In this document: positions 10,835-21,716 of the stretch, in pieces
How the letters are laid out: every line of letters starts with the position of its first letter
Numbering within the stretch: the stretch's first letter is position 1
Notes under the pieces: generated by a model
What the model saw: only the letters and a program-made list of their open reading frames with translations
Databases searched by the model: none
Told to the model about the DNA's origin: nothing
Made by a program: the position numbers and the translations under genes
Assembly: GCA_009760885.1 (NCBI GenBank)
Contig: CM019704.1
Span: 17,845,929 to 17,909,928 of the forward strand
Direction: 5' to 3'
DNA from: Achatina immaculata
Lineage: Eukaryota; Mollusca; Gastropoda; Stylommatophora; Achatinidae
Length of the DNA: 64,000 nt

Positions 10835-11145
10835 GCAAGGAAAATGTGGATGTTAACGATATATCCCTTATATGTTTCCACGGCATAAAAGGCATAACTT
10901 TAAATTTTACTTTAATTAAATGGCTGGTGGTGGGACTTGTGATATTCTTAATCATAGAGCAGTGCAGTGTCACACAGAGCCATTATTATTTACGTTCCTG
11001 AGACTTAGACAAGAAACAGATGAAACAAAAACTGGAAACTGAAGACAAACGAGATGCGGTTGTGGAGGGAAAAAACCTCCCGCAACTTCCGACAGAGAAA
11101 GAGGAAACAAACGAAGAAATTTTCTGAGAAGTTGCAGAACAACGA
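10835..11145. other. Unassigned sequence
   Basis: No clear feature. It may belong to the LINE relic that follows, but I see no motif before 11150. Confidence 0.35.
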
Positions 11146-11149
11146 CAAC

Positions 11150-11400
11150 TTTTTGAATGTATAAAGGAGAAAGAAATAAAATTCTTTGGACGTATCTCAA
11201 GAACACGCAGAACTTAGATAACTTGAAAATCACTGGAAAAGAAAGACAAAGGCACAAAGAAGATACATAAACAATTTAACAGATTGTCCAAGTTAATACG
11301 GGAAGTGAATGGGAACCCGAACTGATTACAAATACCAAGGGAAATAACTAAATGGAGGACCATAGTGGCCAATGACAGTGGACACGATGGTCAGTGAAAT
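11150..11400 (+). pseudogene. LINE C-terminal relic, family not assigned
   Basis: Broken frames read KEKEIKFFGRISRTRRT, later LKITGKERQRHKED and finally KWRTIVANDSGHDGQ before a stop. The FGxI, GRRxRGR-like and WRxIVAN-HG order is the end of an RTE-type LINE protein. It has several frameshifts and no palm domain. Confidence 0.6.
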
Positions 11401-11767
11401 AAAGATTCGCATTCACACATTTCAACCTACATTTTTAACTACATATAATATGTTTCCTTCAGTTCATCTAACGCTTTATAAATGTAAAAAAGCTGGAGTA
11501 TTCATGCTGGGCATATTCTCTGTATGTTAACTGTTTCATGGAAGCTACCGGAAGTAGAACAAAATACGCCATATTTACTACACATGTAAAGATGACGTCA
11601 CGGGACAGAAGAACACATGATCCGAGGAATGTGTATGGTGCAAAATAAGGGTTTTTTACGTGTACATGGGTATGAGAAATGCATAATAAATAATAAATTC
11701 GTACATATGTAGAAGAAGGGGTAGTCGATAAGACATAGCTATGTTCCTAAAGAATACGACGTATCAT
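11401..11767. other. Unassigned sequence
   Basis: Nothing recognised. Confidence 0.4.
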
Positions 11768-12062
11768 TCAGTCATTCATTAGCATGTCCCTTTGTGGAAC
11801 TTTTCTCCCTAACAGCTCTCTTGAAGGTCTTCACAGTTGTAAACAAGATGCCCTGTTGTTGATGCATCCATTCGCAAATCATCAACAATGTCTTGTTGCC
11901 ATATTCTCCTTAGTCTTCCTATTTTTCTTTTCTCCATTGCGTGCCCTTCCAAGACTGTCTTCTCTAAATTTTCATGACATTCGTGTCGGAAATACTTAAG
12001 TGTTCTCTGTTTAATCTTCTTTATTAACCAACCTTCTTATATTAAATTCCTGTAATATGGAT
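11768..12062 (-). mobile_element. LINE family C, old 3' fragment
   Basis: This matches the other family C ends (CATTCATTAGCATGTCCC at the tail, then the region encoding KFRKGHA, DIVDDLxMDA and GYIMGKRKRGRP in the others). It is the most diverged copy in the window, with scattered substitutions, and ends in a CT microsatellite. Confidence 0.75.
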
Positions 12063-12068
12063 ATATTT

Positions 12069-12070
<2 letters not shown>

Positions 12071-12105
<35 letters not shown>

Positions 12106-12120
12106 TGTGTGTGTGTATGT
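12071..12120. repeat. (CT)n / (GT)n microsatellite
   Basis: A CT run of about 30 bases then a GT run. Confidence 0.95.
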
Positions 12121-12362
12121 TTGTGTCCATGATACAATTACTAAACTTAAAACAGGGTCTCGAAATCACACACCGGCTATTCCCCTCCTTCTCTCCCCCC
12201 TCCCCCCATCACACACACCAGATCTAGGCATATAATTAATGTCCACTGCTTAAACTGTACTACTCTTACATTATAATGTAATGTAATTGCGAAATGATAA
12301 TTTAAAAAAAACGCCACTATGAAACTATTAGCAGGATATAACAATAAATTATTATTAAATAG

Positions 12363-12668
12363 GAGCCTGGTTAACCGAGTGGTTAGGCGCTCGGTCTGCT
12401 AATCCGGTGGTACCGGGTTCAAGTCCCAGTAGTAGGGATTTTTTTTCTGGTAGCACCAAACTAAAAAAAGGTCCGGGGGGGTCCACCCAGCCTCTAAAAA
12501 AATGGGGTGCCAGAGAAATCATGGAAGGGAAATGGGGCCAGGCGTGATACTGACCGCATCACCACTTTCACGTACCGAAGGTCTTGGAAATATGGGCCTA
12601 ACACCGTATACCCAATACGTGCTTAATGGGATGGAAACGGGGACTTCTTCTTCTTCTTCTTCTTCTTC
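12363..12668 (+). mobile_element. tRNA-derived SINE (family 1), full copy
   Basis: The head has RNA polymerase III promoter boxes: an A box TAACCGAGTGG at 12372-12382 and a B box GGTTCAAGTCC at 12416-12426. A T run and a body follow (GGCGTGATACTGACC, then GAAGGTCTTGGAAATATGG and CTAACACCGTATA). The copy ends in (CTT)n at 12645-12668. Two more copies lie at 16081 and 49781. It is a SINE, not a tRNA gene, because the body follows directly and the cloverleaf's 3' half does not close properly. Confidence 0.8.
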
Positions 12669-12916
12669 TAGTTGTTCGTCTTCAGCACGTGTAGTTGCTG
12701 CAGCTGTAGGATGAAGCTTCTCTTTCTTCTGTGACGACCGTGGAGATGATCCTCTGGCTTTTTGTTTTCCTTGAAGGAGGTGTTAGTACCACGAATCGTT
12801 TTCCTCAGAAGTCATCTCTTTCAGAAAGATGTCAACCCTGAAACTCAGCTTTCATTTTCCGCACATTTGTTCGGGTCACAAGTCGGATTGGAATTTTAGT
12901 TCACTAGTTATTTAAA

Positions 12917-13175
12917 GACGCTGGCGATGGTTGGGACATGTGCTCCGAATGACTGACAACTCACTACCAAAAATAGCACTAAGATGGACACCACAGGGGA
13001 GCAGAAGTAAGGGTAGACCAAAAGAGACATGGAGAAGAACAACAGAAAGGATGTTGAGCAATAGAGGGCTCACCTGGGCAAGAGCAGAAAAAAAGGCGAA
13101 GGACAGGCATTTGTGGAAAACCCTTGCGGAAGCCCCATGTGCCCTGGGCACTTAAGGTTCAGAGAGAGAGAGAGA
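12917..13175 (+). pseudogene. LINE family B, 3'-end fragment with (GA)n tail
   Basis: An open 74-codon stretch encodes RRWRWLGHVLRMTDNSLPKI, RSKGRPKETWRRTTERM and KAKDRHLWKTLAEAPCALGT, the C-terminal end of a LINE protein of the type whose palm reads DFADD. It ends at GCACTTAAGGTTCAGAGAGA. The same end occurs at 60.9 kb (sense) and at 14.27 and 62.15 kb (antisense). It is 5'-truncated. Confidence 0.85.
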
Positions 13176-13344
13176 GTTATTTTATATGGGACTGTACTGC
13201 TGAAAGTAAAAAGGAGACCAGCAGTTGCATCGCAGAAACTAGAGCAAATGAAGGGTATGTGGCAATGTACCAACAAGAAAACAAAAGTATCTTTACTAAG
13301 AGTTTATATACCCCGGCGGCAACGCACGGGTGCTAAACGTGGAC

Positions 13345-13795
13345 ATTTAACAGGTCACTAGAAAAAAAAAGAATAACAGTATTTGAAATGAAATGTCATA
13401 GAAGGGCACTCAGAATATCATAGAAAGAAAGAAGAAAATTAAAGATATTGACTGGACTATGCGTCGTAGAAAACCCGCTCGTGAACACCATCGAAGTTAG
13501 AGAGATGAGATATTTAGGCCACATCAAGAGACATGATGATTCTGAGAGGTTGACAGAGGAAGGCATGGTGCCCGGCGAAAGGGAACAGATGCGACCTCGC
13601 CGCAGGTGGTCTTAGGACATCACACTGAAAGTCTGAACATGTCACTGCCAGATGTTGGCGAGCTTGCTCAGGACATCACACGGAAAGTCTGAACATGTCA
13701 CTGCCAGATGTTGGCCAGCCTGCTCAGGACCGCATTGCATTCAGGGAGACAGTGAAAGGGAGGGACAGCGTCTTGAAAAGAACACGCCACATAAT
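13345..13795 (+). pseudogene. LINE relic H, C-terminal part with a 56-bp internal duplication
   Basis: Broken frames read ITVFEMKCHRRALRIS, then NTIEVREMRYLGHIKRHDDS and a GxRPRRRWS block. This is an RTE-type C-terminus. The 56 bases at 13616-13671 are repeated at 13672-13727 with only a few changes. The copy ends in an ATGATGATG tail near 13795. Confidence 0.7.
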
Positions 13796-13799
13796 GATG

Positions 13800-14270
13800 A
13801 TGCGTTAATATAGTTATTCTTCTTTATGTATTCAAGTGTGCCCCCCCCTCCCCGAAAAGACCTCCCCCCCCCCTAAAAAAAATCGTTTGCCACTTTTGGC
13901 ACCCGTTCCGTTGGTCCGCCATCTTTTCCACAGTGCAACAGAAACAAATCATCACGAGGTCGCTTTCCAGGTGGCGTGAAGCCAAACTCCCAAGAGTGTG
14001 TTTGAATGTTTCTTTGTGTTTCCTGGAGGGGTTTTGTAAAAATGCCAACTGGCGATATTTCTTTCACAGGGAGAGGCAAAATTATCGTATGGTGATAACA
14101 GTTGAGCTTAATGTGAAAAGCACTGGGGCATGTGAAAGATTTGGACGTTGTTTTGTAATAGGAAAAAAAAAGAAATTTTCTGATCAGTTTTGCAGTCGAT
14201 GGCAGTAGAAATTGTGCGTGTACAGTAAAGAAAAAAAATCAGACACTGAAACACTTACATATATATGTAT
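13800..14270. other. Unassigned sequence with C runs
   Basis: Contains poly-C runs near 13840 and 13866. No domain or repeat recognised. Confidence 0.4.
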
Positions 14271-14271
14271 C

Positions 14272-14545
14272 TCTCTCTCTCTCTGAACCTTAAGTGCTCA
14301 GGGCACATGGGGCTTCTGCAAAGGTTTTCCACAAATGCCTGTCCTTCGCCTTTTTTTCTGCTCTTGCCCAGGTGACATTGCATGATCGTAAAAGGCGACT
14401 AAGGAGGGTTCGGCATAGGGCCAGTAACCCTATCTGGTAAAAAAAACTATCAGACTGCTACAGAAACGGAAGCAAGGGAAAAAATAAATGCAGGTGGAAG
14501 GAGAAATGCTTATCATGAAACTGAGCCCATGAAGGTTGTGGATAT
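14272..14545 (-). mobile_element. LINE family B copy with inverted 5' piece
   Basis: The first 120 bases are the family B 3' end on the minus strand, starting at the CT run and CTGAACCTTAAGTGC. At about 14388 the sequence switches to a segment (GATCGTAAAAGGCGACTAAGG onward) in the sense orientation. The same segment at 62.29-62.41 kb is antisense, collinear with its 3' end. This arrangement is typical of a 5' inversion during LINE insertion. Confidence 0.7.
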
Positions 14546-14553
14546 ATATGTAT

Positions 14554-16062
14554 AGTGTTAAAAAAAAGAAACGCAACAAATACGATGTTGCGATCTAAAC
14601 TGAAGTTTGCTGATCAGACAAGGGCAAATTGCCTGAAACGTTCACTTGGACATCAACTTCACGTGCTGACCTGAATTGTACTCAGCAGATGATTCATGAG
14701 CACAGAAAAGCGACACTAGTCAAAACAGCATTTTTGACAATAACTCATGACAGGTTCACGAGAATCCCGTGAAACTTACTGAACACAAAACTCACTGACC
14801 ATGTTATTGAATGCCTATAAAAATTGGCACTTCGAGTCAATTCATTTGAAAGTTCAATGCGCAAGTATGGCTCATCTCACTATAGAACAACGGCTTATTA
14901 TCATTGGACGTTTACAGACTGGACAGTACAATATGTAGTGGCCAGACAATTTAATGTGGTCAGAAGAACCATTAGTCGCCTTTGGAGACGATTTCAAGAA
15001 ACTGGTTCAGTTGTAGACCGGCCGCGCAGCAAGACCCATAGTCACAACTCCTGCCGAAGACCGCTTCATACAGCTGCGTCACCTCAGGAATCGATTTGCA
15101 TCTGCGTCCTCAACAGTCCAGTCAATGACAGCAGCTCGTCGAATTTCAGATCAAATGGTCAGGAACCGGCTGCACGACGCTGGTCTTTGGGCTAGAAGAC
15201 CCTACAGAGGTCCTGTTCTTAGGGACCGGCATCACCAGACCGACTGCAGTGGGAGAACCAGCATCGTTAATGGACCGTTGCGAATGATTGGAGAAGAGTT
15301 TTAGTGATGAACCATTCTTTCTGCTATAGCAAGATGATAGATGGATAAGAGTTTACCACAGAGCCAATGAGCGCTATGCCCAGAATTGCGTGGATGAGGC
15401 TCATCCACATGGTGGTAGAGGTGTACTGGTGTGGGAAACGATCAACTTCATGGTAAGTGACCTGGTACAAATTTAAGGACGCCTGAATGCCCAACGATAC
15501 GCCGCTGAAATTCTTCGTCCTCACATCCTTTCACTTCTGACTGCACCAGGGTCGATTTTTCAGCAGGATAACACTCGACCTTATATGGCACAACTCACCA
15601 CTCAGTTCCTCTCTGACAACAACGTCCAGACCATTCCGTGAACATCTGTGTCATCAGACATGAGCCCAATAGAACACTTATGGGATGAACTCAACAGTCA
15701 AATCCGCCAGCGAGACGTGGCGCCAACCAATCTCCGACAGTTGTCTCATGCACTGCGGGAGAGTGGGCAGGCACCCAGAACCAACAGATCCAACGGCTAA
15801 TGTGATCCATGTCAAGGAGATGTCATTCTCTGATACAGGCTACAGGAGGTCATACACTTTACTGAAACAGAGGCCTCAGTCGCGAAGAGTAAAAGTCCAA
15901 ATCAAATGTAATGAACATCATTTCATTGTTAACGTCTTAAATTTTCTTCATGCCAAGATTGAAATATTAATTCCATAAAATAAAATTTTGATACAAGTTT
16001 GAACTTTGGTGTCAATTACGACTACAGTGGTGTTGCGTTTTTTGTTTTTTTTTGGAACAGTT
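14554..16062 (+). pseudogene. Tc1-family DNA transposon, transposase broken, terminal repeats partly kept
   Basis: The left end (AGTGTTAAAAAAAAG then AAACGCAACA) and the right end near 16031-16060 are inverted versions of each other. Frames inside read, in order, a helix-turn-helix-like N-terminus (IEQRLIIIGRLQTGQY), VVRRTISRLWRRFQETGS, RRISDQMVRNRLHDAGL, RRPYRGPVLRDRH, a damaged SDE-F near 15303, QQDNTRPYMAQL near 15556 and SPIEHLWDELNSQIRQRD near 15664. These are the DDE catalytic landmarks of Tc1 transposases. At least three frameshifts and two stops make it inactive. Confidence 0.85.
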
Positions 16063-16080
16063 TGTTTATTTATATATATA

Positions 16081-16230
16081 ATGCATGCCAGAGAAATCTG
16101 GGAAGGTAAACGCGGCCAGATGTGATACTGACCTCATCACAGTTTTATGTGCCGAAGGTCTTGGACATACGGACCTAACACCGCACTCACAATATGCCTT
16201 AATGGTATGGAAACGGAAACTTTCTCTTAA
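16081..16230 (+). mobile_element. SINE family 1, body only
   Basis: This matches the body of the SINE at 12490-12640 (TGCCAGAGAAATCTGGGAAG, then GTGATACTGACC, CCGAAGGTCTTGGA and GGTATGGAAACGG). The tRNA head is missing; the Tc1 relic ends 20 bases before it. Confidence 0.75.
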
Positions 16231-16284
16231 ATATATGCTGACAAATGTACATAAAAGCTCAGGTCAGATACTGACAAATCTACG

Positions 16285-16850
16285 AACACACCTCAAGTAC
16301 TAGCATATGTCTAAGACACAATTCAGTTTCATGTCTAAGACATAATTCAAGTACTAGCATATGTCTAAGACACAATACAAGTACTAGCCTATGTCTAAGA
16401 CATAATTCAAGTACTAGCATATGTCTAAGACATAATTCAAGTACTAGCATATGTCTAAGACATAATTCAAGTACTAGCATATGTCTAAGACATAATTCAA
16501 GTACTAGCATATGTCTAAGACATAATTCAAGTGCTAGCATATGTCTAAGACATAATTCAAGTACTAGCATATGTTAAGACATAATTCAAGTACTAGCATA
16601 TGTCTAAGACATAATTCAAGTACTAGCATATGTTAAGACACAATTCAAATACTATTATATGTCTAAGACACAATTCAAGTACTAGCATAGTTCTAAGACA
16701 TAATTCAAGTACTAGCATATGTTAAGACACAATTCAAATACTATTATATGTCTAAGACACAATTCAAATACTATTATATGTCTAAGACACAATTCAAATA
16801 CTATTATATGTCTAAGACACAATTCAAATACTGACCTATGTAAAATCTCA
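16285..16850. repeat. Minisatellite, 30-bp unit, about 19 copies in two variants
   Basis: The main unit is CAAGTACTAGCATATGTCTA then AGACATAATT. A second variant (AAATACTATTATATG) takes over from about 16645, and the two interleave before the second wins. The period is exactly 30 bp, so ORFs on both strands stay open as repeats of LELCLRHMLV or its reverse; they are artefacts. Confidence 0.95.
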
Positions 16851-16926
16851 AGTAAGTTGATGGCAAATATGGAAGCACAACCGAAATACGGACAAATGTA
16901 AGCAATCTATCAACATTAAATATATT

Positions 16927-18215
16927 CGATGGTTAACTGATAAGTTCTCGCCATAAGGTACAAATATTTGAAACACGCAGTTGATGTTAGGTGCATTTGT
17001 AGATCAGGTTAATGTAAGATTAAACACCAAGTTTCAAGAAATTAACTGAAACCAATTTTATTTTACAGGCTATTGAAGTGGTAAGGGGTGGCAGAAATTG
17101 AGAGAATGGGTAAAATTTCTCATCGAGCAGTCATTCGCTACCTCTGCATCAAGTGCTTATCATTGAAGGAGATCCATGAGGATAGGGTAGAGACTCCAGG
17201 GGAGAGTGCCCCTTCTTACAGCACAGCGAAGAAATGGGCAGCTCAGTTCAAACATGGAAGGGAGAGTCTGGAAGACGATCACCGTCCAAGAAGACCAAGA
17301 ACGGTAACTACAGATGAAACAACCGGAAGAATCTATGACATGATAGTGGAGGATCGACGACTAACTGAGCGGTACATTGCTTCTGAGTTGGGCATCTCCC
17401 AGGAACGTATTCATGCCATTATTCATAATGATCTTCAAATGACAAAGGTCTCTGCTCGATGGGTCCCGAAACTTTTTGGAGCTGATCACAAACGACAGCG
17501 TCTCAACATGTCAAGAGACCATCTTTGCCACTTTTCTGCAGATCCTGAAAACTTTCTTCAGCAGTTTGTGACTATGGATCAGACTTGTGTTCATCATTTT
17601 CAACCAGAAACCAAAGAACAGTCAAAGCAGTGGAAACATCATGAATCTCCATCTCCAAAGACAGCAAGGGTGGTTCTGTCTGCAGGCAATTGATGGCTTC
17701 CATCTTTTGGGATTCAGAAGGTGTGCTATTGGTAGACTATCTTCAAAAGGGCATAATGGTCACCGGGGCCTATTACGCTAATCTTGTGAAGCAATTTCAG
17801 GTCAAACTGAAGGAAAGCGTTGAGGGAAATTGGCAAGAGGAGTCATCTTTCAAGACAATACTCCAGTTCACAAGTCGGCGGTGGCAATAGCTGCCATTCA
17901 TGAATGCTGCTTCCAGCTTCTTGAACATCCTGCTTATTTCCCAGATTTGGCCCCTTCGGACTATTACCTGTTTACCAAACTCAAAAAGGAGCTCAGTGGT
18001 CGCAAATTTGTTTCAGATGATGACGTCATTCATGTTATAGACCACTTTCTACAGGCACAAGATGCTGACTTTTACAAAGAAGGGATCTGTATGCTCCAGG
18101 ATCGCTGGACTAAGTATATAAACTTGCAAGTGAACTATGTTGAGAAATAACCCCAAAAAGTTGTCCACAAATAATCCGTTGTACTTTATGCCGAGAACTT
18201 ATCAATCGCCCCTCG
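16927..18215 (+). mobile_element. Mariner transposon with both terminal inverted repeats
   Basis: The left end at 16927-16963 and right end at 18179-18215 are inverted copies. The 26-bp core TGATAAGTTCTCG-CATAA-GTACAA differs at only two sites. Length (about 1.29 kb) and layout fit mariner. A (TA)n tract lies directly to the right, consistent with insertion at TA. Confidence 0.9.
17088..18150 (+). pseudogene. Mariner transposase, two frameshifts
   Basis: The first frame (201 codons) has the N-terminal DNA-binding region with a helix-turn-helix (SELGISQERIHAIIHNDLQM) and the first catalytic Asp at residue 164 in TMDQTCVHHFQPETKEQSKQW. The usual DET/DEW is DQT here and the following Trp is Cys. 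The frame is lost near 17690; the next frame gives MASIFWDSEGVLLVDYLQKG and is lost near 17840. The last frame has the second Asp in VIFQDNTPVHKS and the third in HPAYFPDLAPSDYYLF, 34 residues apart, the mariner D34D spacing. Without repair no full protein is made, so the copy is dead though fairly young. Confidence 0.9.
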
Positions 18216-18216
18216 T

Positions 18217-18217
<1 letters not shown>

Positions 18218-18270
<53 letters not shown>

Positions 18271-18272
18271 AA
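18218..18272. repeat. (TA)n / (CA)n microsatellite
   Basis: TA run then CACACACA next to the mariner right end. Confidence 0.95.
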
Positions 18273-19480
18273 ATAGACAGCGCAATATAACAACTAATAT
18301 TTTGGAATATCAATTCGTGGAAAATTATAAAATGAGAAAGGCGTGGAAACGTTTTAGAAACATCAAAATGGCATAATGACTTCAGAGTAAATGAAATACA
18401 TGAATAGGAAAGAAACCTCAGACGTCAATGCTGGATTTAGACTTGGCGAGGTCCTAAACTGCAGAGCCGCCTCAAAGAAAACAAAAATTAGGACATTTTG
18501 TGAGGTGGTGAGTGTAACATAATGAGATTTTCGTGGGTTGTTTCTGTTGTTTTTCAGATTTAAGGTATTATTTCTCTTGTTCTTTTCAGATTTAAATTAT
18601 TGAGCCGATCGCCCCTGACTCGAGAAGCACGTAGAAGTTTCTAGTTGTCACACAATACACGAGCCTTGAATATGAACTCAGGCGCACGGAAATTGTAAGG
18701 GAAGTTTTTTAGGGTTTTTTTTAAACAAAATATTAAATTAGTCTTGGTCAGGTTCTCGAAGCGATTTGTAGGATTTGGATAACCACGACTTAATGTAGAG
18801 CCACAGAGAGACAACAATGTCTCACGTTTTTACTGTTTGTGTTTGAACAACTGGCTTAACTTCTCTGTTGCCATGTATTCTTCTCCTCGAGTATTCCACC
18901 AGTAATTTGAAATACTGGATGCTGTCACCATCAGCTGCACTATCACAAATCCATCATCATCATATGCACAGAAAAAAAATTGTTTTGAATCGTCGTGCGT
19001 TTAAGGTATAACGTGCTTTTGTGTGAATCCAGCCAGGAATACTTCATCTGATGTGGTCATATTGATTCCTTTTAGCGTCTTACCACAACCCTATAAAGGA
19101 AAAATGTCTTCATAAGCTGCAGCTTGCTTAGCTTATACCCTAATACGACACTGCTCGCGTTCCAGTTACATGGGCATAGCATACGAACAAAAGGTAGTAA
19201 ATTAATTAGTTCAGCACTGGTTAGCACACAAGAGGTGCTCATTGTCCGTAGCGTTTCAGTTAGTTTTATACCCCGTGACATTTCAAACGATATCCGCTGC
19301 TCAGTACAAGAACTTTAATATTAGGTAACTCAGTCGCCAAATTTACGCAGGGAAAAGTAAATGGACGAAGGTAAAGAGCAAATTTATATTGCACAGTGTT
19401 AGCTACCAGCATTCATAGTCGAACTGGTTGCAAGGAATAAAAGTGTGCTGATTAGAAAGCTAGTTTGGATCATCATCATC
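18273..19480. other. Unassigned intergenic sequence
   Basis: About 1.2 kb with no coding signal or recognisable repeat on either strand. Confidence 0.4.
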
Positions 19481-19484
19481 ATCA

Positions 19485-19660
19485 TCATGGTGTGAGTTTG
19501 TTAGTTAGGACTTCATTGTGGTTTTAGTTTGTTAGATAGGAACATGATAACGGCGTTATTTTGTTAGTTAGAAACAACATAGGGGTGTTAGTTTTCTGTT
19601 GGCAACATCATAACGACATTATTTTGTTAGAAACGCCATAACGACCTTTCTTAGGTTCAT
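19485..19660. repeat. Degenerate tandem repeat, about 40-bp unit
   Basis: Four or so loose copies containing TTTGTTAGTTAGAAAC and CATAACG. A short (ATC)n precedes it at 19471. Confidence 0.55.
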
Positions 19661-20146
19661 CGAGTAAACAACAGATGCTTCCATCTCCTTCCCATGACGT
19701 CCTTCACTGTATAGAAACTCACGACACCATTTCTATGCTGACTGTTTACGCGCCAAAGATCAGCACATCTTCCTTCTGTCCTGCTGGTCTGCACAGGTTA
19801 ACGGCATCCGTCCGATTAAGCATCTGTGAAACAGGCTCATATCGTAAAGAATGGGTTTGACAATTTTAACCACTGTGGCCGGTTCTATGAGTTCGGAAAT
19901 TAGAAAAAAAATAATTACCCGCGTCGAGACTGATGTTATTATTTTTTTTCCTTTTACCCATATCACATCTATGTATAAGAAAGATTTAGAAATAATCAAT
20001 CAAATACTGCGATAGACAGGCAAAAAAAACAAAAACACCCCCAAACAAATAAAAGGCAACTCGATACTCGATAAGGGCGTGCTTGAGAGACACGTGCACA
20101 GAGACTCAGATCTCGGACTCACGCAACGAGACCTGGTCACCCTGAC
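19661..20146. other. Unassigned intergenic sequence
   Basis: Nothing recognised. Confidence 0.4.
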
Positions 20147-20969
20147 CAGTGTGTCCCAATCTTTTAGCACCCACGGACCACTTTTCCAGTAACATATAAG
20201 TTGCAGACCACCACATTATACCCTTGTGCAAATTAATTGAAATAAGTTTCATAAGAGTACAAAACTCTCTTATTTTATATTATTTTATCTGCAGATATAT
20301 ACAGTATATAGACATATTAGTACATGATGTTGCCTCCCTTGCTCTTCAGAAGCATTTGGACTCCGTTTGGCGCAGATTCCACTGATTTTACACACTCAGC
20401 AATGATTCTGGGATCCTTGTACCAGACCTTAATCATAGCTTAAATGAGCCTCTCCTTTGTTCTACTGTTTTGTTTTTTTCTGGAGGACGATTATGGATTC
20501 TCTATTGCGATTTTGATCCGGAGAGTTCCCAGGCCAGCCTAGTAGTTCTATGTGCTTGTGGGTCATGAAGCTCTTCAGAATTTTCGAAGTGTGGCTGAAA
20601 AATTCCAGATCTGTGAAGGAATCGCTTCTCCAACAGTTAAACAATTCTCTTTGGGAGAACTTCACCGTGTTGGTCGGAGCGCATAATACCGTCTACACCA
20701 TCATAACTGAAGCACCATCAAAACATCTTTTCTGGGTGTTTTCACACTCTGGTCGATATGGCAATCGTGAAGCTTCTCATCCGGTGACTTACGAACATGG
20801 TAACTGGTAATGGACCAAAAAGTGGCATTCATCACTGAATATTACTATTTTTCTCAGCCTTCTTTGGTCCAGACTTTGTATCCACATCGTCGTGGAGGTT
20901 AATACGAAAGTGATAACACGTTCTCGGACCACCGGGCAGTGAGCTGCGGACCACAAGCGGGAAGCACTG
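20147..20969. mobile_element. hAT-like shell with terminal inverted repeats, holding a Tc1 relic
   Basis: The left end CAGTGTGTCCCAATC and the right end, read inverted (CAGTGCTTCCCGCTTG), both start with CAGTG, and both carry GGACCAC words inside. The flanking eight bases, ACCCTGAC and ATCCATAC, agree at five positions, fitting an old 8-bp target duplication as hAT elements make. The inside is unrelated Tc1-like sequence. Confidence 0.5.
20310..20900 (-). pseudogene. Tc1-like transposase relic
   Basis: Minus-strand frames contain LLGWPGNSPDQNRN (matching the WPGNSPDLNPIE landmark before the last catalytic residue) and, upstream, a damaged region resembling the middle of Tc1 transposases. It has many stops. 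I place it inside the hAT-like shell. Confidence 0.6.
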
Positions 20970-21480
20970 ATCCATACAAATTTTGATTGGTGAGTTGTAC
21001 TAAGGGTTAAGTCATCCCTCGATTAAAAAAATGCCTTGCTCTGTTCTGGCTTAACTACTTTTGCTTTGCTGTGCTATCAAGTTTGTTGTCCTTTTACACG
21101 CAGTCAAGTATTGGAAAAGTGCTGAGTACTTCGTTAAATAATCCTGTTGAAGTCTAATCGCTCAAAAGAACAGTCATCCACGGAGAGCAAACATGGCAGC
21201 TTAGCTTTCATGTTCAGGTGTCAGCTGGATGTATGTTAATCTTTGTAAAGATGATTATATATGAGAATGAATGTAACAAGGGATCAGGTGTACATACGTT
21301 TTATTGTGCGTGTATTTAACAAGGTCGGAGATTAGTAACATACGTATGTGTGTATGCGTGGGTGGGTGTGTATATGTGGGTGTACGTATGTATATTTGAG
21401 TGTAGAAAATGTCATATTTAAAGCTCGAAACAAGTAGTCTCCTGCACACTATTGTGTTATCTCCCCCTGATGTTACATGA
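20970..21480. other. Unassigned sequence with a GT-rich stretch
   Basis: Only a GTGTATG-rich run near 21343-21400 stands out. Confidence 0.4.
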
Positions 21481-21485
21481 TCAAT

Positions 21486-21716
21486 ACACCAGATGCAGAA
21501 TGATCCAGATTATATAAATGTTGGAGAGATGATTATTAGGAGAGCAGAAACATACACATATCTAGGCACAACCCTCAACAGAAGCAACATAGTAAGCGAG
21601 GAAATTAAAAGCAGAGTACAGATAGGGAATAAATATATACTTTTTCCTTGCAACACCTGTTAAGATCCAAAATCCTGTCGAAAAAAAAACAACACCAAAA
21701 TTACAAAATTTGTAAT
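21486..21716 (+). pseudogene. LINE family E, left half of a split copy
   Basis: The frame reads DPDYINVGEMIIRRAETYTYL then GTTLNRSNIVSEEIKSRVQ, the thumb region of a LINE reverse transcriptase. It stops at the start of the family A copy and resumes at 23295. Spelled across the gap, it leads into YKTIIRSAVLIGSETWSTTKK, which is the normal continuation. Confidence 0.75.

Noticed and set aside
12363..12440. A tRNA gene
   Set aside because: The A and B boxes are present, but the sequence runs into a SINE body with other copies in the window and a poor cloverleaf.
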